Source: Bacillota bacterium (GTDB lineage: Bacteria > Bacillota > Clostridia > Lachnospirales > Anaerotignaceae). Taken from it: 7,346 nucleotides of DNA. The position numbers and the translations under genes were made by a program. The notes beneath the pieces were generated by a model. That model was not told where the DNA came from. It ran no database searches and saw nothing but the letters and a program-made list of their open reading frames with translations. The stretch lies in the NCBI GenBank assembly GCA_023413275.1, contig JAEZPX010000267.1:1-7346 (forward strand). The letters are read 5' to 3'. Shown in pieces: positions 6,020 through 7,346 of the stretch (position 1 is its first letter; each line of letters starts with the position of its first letter).

Positions 6020-6093
6020 CGAGGCGTGGCTCAGCTTGGTAGAGCGCTACATTAGGGATGTAGAGGTCGCAAGTTCAAATCTTGTCGCCTCGA
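6020..6093 (+). tRNA. tRNA-Pro, anticodon AGG
   Basis: A 74-nt cloverleaf can be drawn in full. The acceptor stem is CGAGGCG (6020-6026) with CGCCTCG (6086-6092) and A73 at 6093. The D stem is GCTC/GAGC. The anticodon stem is CTACA/TGTAG with loop TTAGGGA, placing AGG at 6054-6056. The variable loop is AGGTC. The T stem is GCAAG/CTTGT, with one G-U pair, around TTCAAAT. The C1-G72 pair, A73, G35, G36 and G37 agree with known bacterial proline tRNA identity features. No 3' CCA is encoded; TGA follows A73, so CCA must be added after transcription. Anticodon AGG is unusual because most bacteria read CCU with GGG or UGG, and A34 would normally be changed to inosine by TadA. The gene stands alone between its own promoter and terminator. 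Confidence 0.93.
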
Positions 6094-6101
6094 TGACTTA
6101 T

Positions 6102-6150
6102 AAAAGGTGTTGAAAACGTTGATTTTACAGGGTTTTCAGCGCTTTTTGTT
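6102..6150 (+). terminator. Terminator of the tRNA-Pro gene
   Basis: GTGTTGAAAAC (6107-6117) pairs with GTTTTCAGCGC (6132-6142), eleven base pairs including two G-U, around a 14-nt loop. A TTTTTGTTTTTG tract follows directly. It lies 14 nt after the tRNA. Confidence 0.85.
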
Positions 6151-6208
6151 TTTGTTTTGAAGATGTGATTTTACGGTAAATCACGTTAAAAAACACTAAA
6201 AAATGTTA

Positions 6209-6239
6209 CCTATGCATGGTTTTATGCATGGCTTTTTTT
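6209..6239 (+). terminator. Second hairpin terminator downstream of the tRNA
   Basis: ATGCAT (6212-6217) pairs with ATGCAT (6224-6229) around GGTTTT, extended by CC/GG across a bulged T, then C and seven T residues (6233-6239). The two halves also form an ATGCATGG direct repeat. It would stop rightward read-through past the tRNA terminator. Confidence 0.65.
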
Positions 6240-6261
6240 CATCAAAATGCAGGTACGCTAT

Positions 6262-6300
6262 AAAAAAATCCGACAAAATGTATTTTTGGCGGATTTTTTT
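6262..6300. terminator. Bidirectional terminator between the tRNA and the small membrane-protein gene
   Basis: A7-TCCG (6262-6272) and CAAAA (6274-6278) pair with TTTTG (6284-6288) and CGGA-T7 (6290-6300), with one A/G mismatch and a 5-nt loop. The T7 runs on both sides make it work in either direction: it ends the leftward transcript of the gene at 6375-6641 and backs up the tRNA terminators. Confidence 0.88.
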
Positions 6301-6374
6301 ATTTACATTATTCGACATTGTTATATTACTCTTTTAGTTCTATGTTATAAACTTAAATGGAAATTAACCGGAAG

Positions 6375-6641
6375 TTATTTTTCATTCAACTTAAATGCTG
6401 CCAACATTGAGGAAAAACCACCGAGTACAGATAAAATTGCTCCGAAAATCTGAAAACCAAGTGTGTTTGATTGCTTAATCCAATAATATTCTTGAGTATC
6501 CATACTTCCGCCATTATTATTTATAGCACTTTGTGCCATTGCTGATCCAAAATTAGTTCCGTTGAATAGGACAATAATTCCAATTATTAAAAAGAGCAGT
6601 CCTACAACCAAAAAGGTCTCTTTTGATTTTGAATTCATCAT
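6375..6641 (-). CDS. Small membrane protein of unknown function, two predicted membrane segments
   Basis: I do not recognise this 88-residue protein. It has a short polar N-terminus (MMNSKSKE), a strongly hydrophobic segment (about 10-27), a polar loop rich in Asn, Gly and Ser with 'DTQEYYW' (about 30-58), a second hydrophobic segment (about 61-82, glycine-rich) and a short charged tail ending in NEK. Two tandem ATG codons (6641 and 6638) are possible starts: AGGTGA lies 4 nt before the first and 7 nt before the second, so the second is slightly favoured by spacing. A candidate promoter lies at 6695-6723 and a strong bidirectional terminator follows the stop, so this looks like a genuine short transcription unit, perhaps also read from the gene at 6772-7047 130 bp upstream. 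No conserved catalytic motif is visible. Confidence 0.7.
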   Translation of the reverse strand: MMNSKSKETFLVVGLLFLIIGIIVLFNGTNFGSAMAQSAINNNGGSMDTQEYYWIKQSNTLGFQIFGAILSVLGGFSSMLAAFKLNEK

Positions 6642-6694
6642 TTATCACCTTTCGATTATATAATTTATTAGTATTTGGTATCATCATTATAATT

Positions 6695-6723
6695 ACTATA
6701 TATAAACATAATGGAAATTACAA
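6695..6723 (-). promoter_or_regulatory. Candidate promoter of the 88-residue membrane-protein gene
   Basis: On the minus strand TTGTAA (6723-6718, 4/6) and TATAGT (6700-6695, 5/6) are separated by 17 bp. Transcription would start near 6688, giving a leader of about 47 nt before the ATG pair. Confidence 0.45.
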
Positions 6724-6771
6724 TCTCTTTCAAATTATAAATCGTTTTTCCATAATGCATCTAAACAAACT

Positions 6772-7047
6772 TCACCTTAATTTACAATAAATTATAAATG
6801 CAACGATAAAAATAAATGTTGCTACACACAATGAAATTACTGCTAATGTTTTATTTTTCTTCCATTGTAATACCCCTTGGGTTACCATAAGAACACCTAG
6901 TAATGGCTCAAAAATGCATATTGCTTTATCCCATATATCTAATAATTGCAAAGATGCCAATATAATTATACTTACAGAACAAATGCCCGCCAGAATAGAT
7001 GCTATCTTCTCATTCATTTGCATTTCACACCAAGCTCTTTTAACCAT
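6772..7047 (-). CDS. Small membrane protein, three predicted membrane segments, possibly DUF3953-like
   Basis: This 91-residue protein has a basic N-terminus and three hydrophobic segments (about 14-36, 42-60 and 67-88). A charged turn WKKNKT (62-67) separates the last two, and the tail is CKLR. The arrangement, and in particular the 'LLGVLMVTQGVLQWKKNK' stretch with a small helix pair after it, resembles the short Firmicutes family DUF3953, whose function is unknown; I make that link from memory of the pattern and not firmly. The ATG at 7047 is chosen because GAGGTG lies 7 nt upstream; a shorter start at Met11 (7017) would still keep all three segments. It lies 130 bp upstream of, and in the same direction as, the 88-residue membrane protein, with no terminator visible between them. 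I found no clear promoter just upstream of it. Confidence 0.72.
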   Translation of the reverse strand: MVKRAWCEMQMNEKIASILAGICSVSIIILASLQLLDIWDKAICIFEPLLGVLMVTQGVLQWKKNKTLAVISLCVATFIFIVAFIIYCKLR

Positions 7048-7189
7048 TCCAATTCACCTCAAATTCTATTGTTCATTCAGACAAATTCCTAAATAGTTTG
7101 CAATACAAGTTCCAGAGTGTTTTAACTATTAAACATAAAAGAAATTTTAAATTATTCACTTAATGAGCTACTATGTAAACGTCCGATTA

Positions 7190-7207
7190 TGGTACACCTA
7201 TGTACCA
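7190..7207. repeat. Perfect inverted repeat (compact hairpin)
   Basis: TGGTACA-CCTA-TGTACCA is a perfect 7-bp stem with a 4-nt loop. No T run follows on either strand, so it is not a standard terminator. It could be an RNA stem in the 3' region of the edge gene or a protein-binding site. Confidence 0.45.
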
Positions 7208-7220
7208 CTCAAGTTGGTTA

Positions 7221-7240
7221 CGCAGTGTAAACATACTGCG
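7221..7240. repeat. Perfect inverted repeat (hairpin) next to the edge gene
   Basis: CGCAGT-GTAAACAT-ACTGCG is a perfect 6-bp GC-containing stem with an 8-nt loop. It lies 13 bp from the hairpin at 7190-7207 and about 30 bp past the stop of the leftward gene at the right edge. Neither strand has a following T tract. Confidence 0.45.
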
Positions 7241-7270
7241 AAGTTAATTATTTACCTGTGTTTTTTCAGC

Positions 7271-7346
7271 TTATCGTTCAAACATATTTACTACCGCTGA
7301 ATATTCTGATACACCGCTATCACCCCTGTCATCGTCATCATAATTC
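7271..7346 (-). CDS. C-terminal end of an unidentified gene entering from the right edge
   Basis: One minus-strand frame is open from the edge for 24 codons and ends with TAA at 7273-7271. The peptide ends 'DDDDRGDSGVSEYSAVVNMFER', with a run of four Asp. It is too short to name. The direction agrees with the neighbouring leftward genes, and about 220 bp without a gene separate it from the membrane protein at 7047. It could be chance, since 24 codons of open frame at an edge is not strong evidence. Confidence 0.45.
   Translation of the reverse strand, partial: NYDDDDRGDSGVSEYSAVVNMFER

Noticed and set aside
6070..6093. tRNA 3' end as an integration (att) site for an element carrying the small membrane genes
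   Set aside because: No integrase gene is present and I found no second copy of the tRNA 3' end within the window.
6247..6453. Plus-strand open frame of 68 codons
   Set aside because: It runs straight through the bidirectional terminator at 6262-6300 and into the antisense of the 88-residue gene, so it is not a likely gene.

Overview
The window looks like a chromosomal segment of a low-GC Gram-positive bacterium, most likely a member of the Clostridia. The signs are AT-rich intergenic DNA, strong AGGAGG-type ribosome binding sites, sigma-A-like promoters, a secreted protein joining a copper-amine-oxidase-type stalk domain to DUF4163/DUF3298 domains, and KtrAB-type potassium uptake. This placement is inference from style and gene content; there is no rRNA or other marker in the window.

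Left edge (1-1091): the minus strand carries the first 291 codons of a secreted protein, with its own promoter and a perfect inverted repeat just downstream of that promoter. It is separated from the next operon by a large stem-loop terminator at about 1021-1093.

Centre (1092-5579): four genes read right to left on the minus strand. They are ktrB (potassium-translocating subunit), ktrA (RCK regulatory subunit), a short KdpD-type sensor kinase and a KdpE-type response regulator. The spacing is 23 bp between ktrB and ktrA and 249 bp between ktrA and kdpD, and kdpD and kdpE overlap by 8 bp. No kdpFABC pump genes are present. The kinase lacks the N-terminal KdpD/USP region of classical KdpD and appears to start at TTG. 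The reasonable reading is a potassium-homeostasis module in which a trimmed Kdp two-component system is coupled to a Ktr transporter. The 249-bp kdpD leader contains a 13-bp hairpin with a U-rich tail.

Right part: 5580-6019 is a long AT-rich divergent intergenic region. It leads to a single plus-strand tRNA-Pro with the uncommon anticodon AGG, driven by a near-consensus promoter and followed by a terminator. Two further terminator hairpins close the gap to two minus-strand genes for small, unrecognised membrane proteins (88 and 91 aa). At the right edge are two compact hairpins and the last 24 codons of another minus-strand gene with an Asp-rich tail.

I found no mobile element, CRISPR array or rRNA. 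The parts most worth a second look are the ktrBA-kdpDE pairing with the trimmed KdpD, the kdpD leader, the A34-type tRNA-Pro and the two small membrane proteins.
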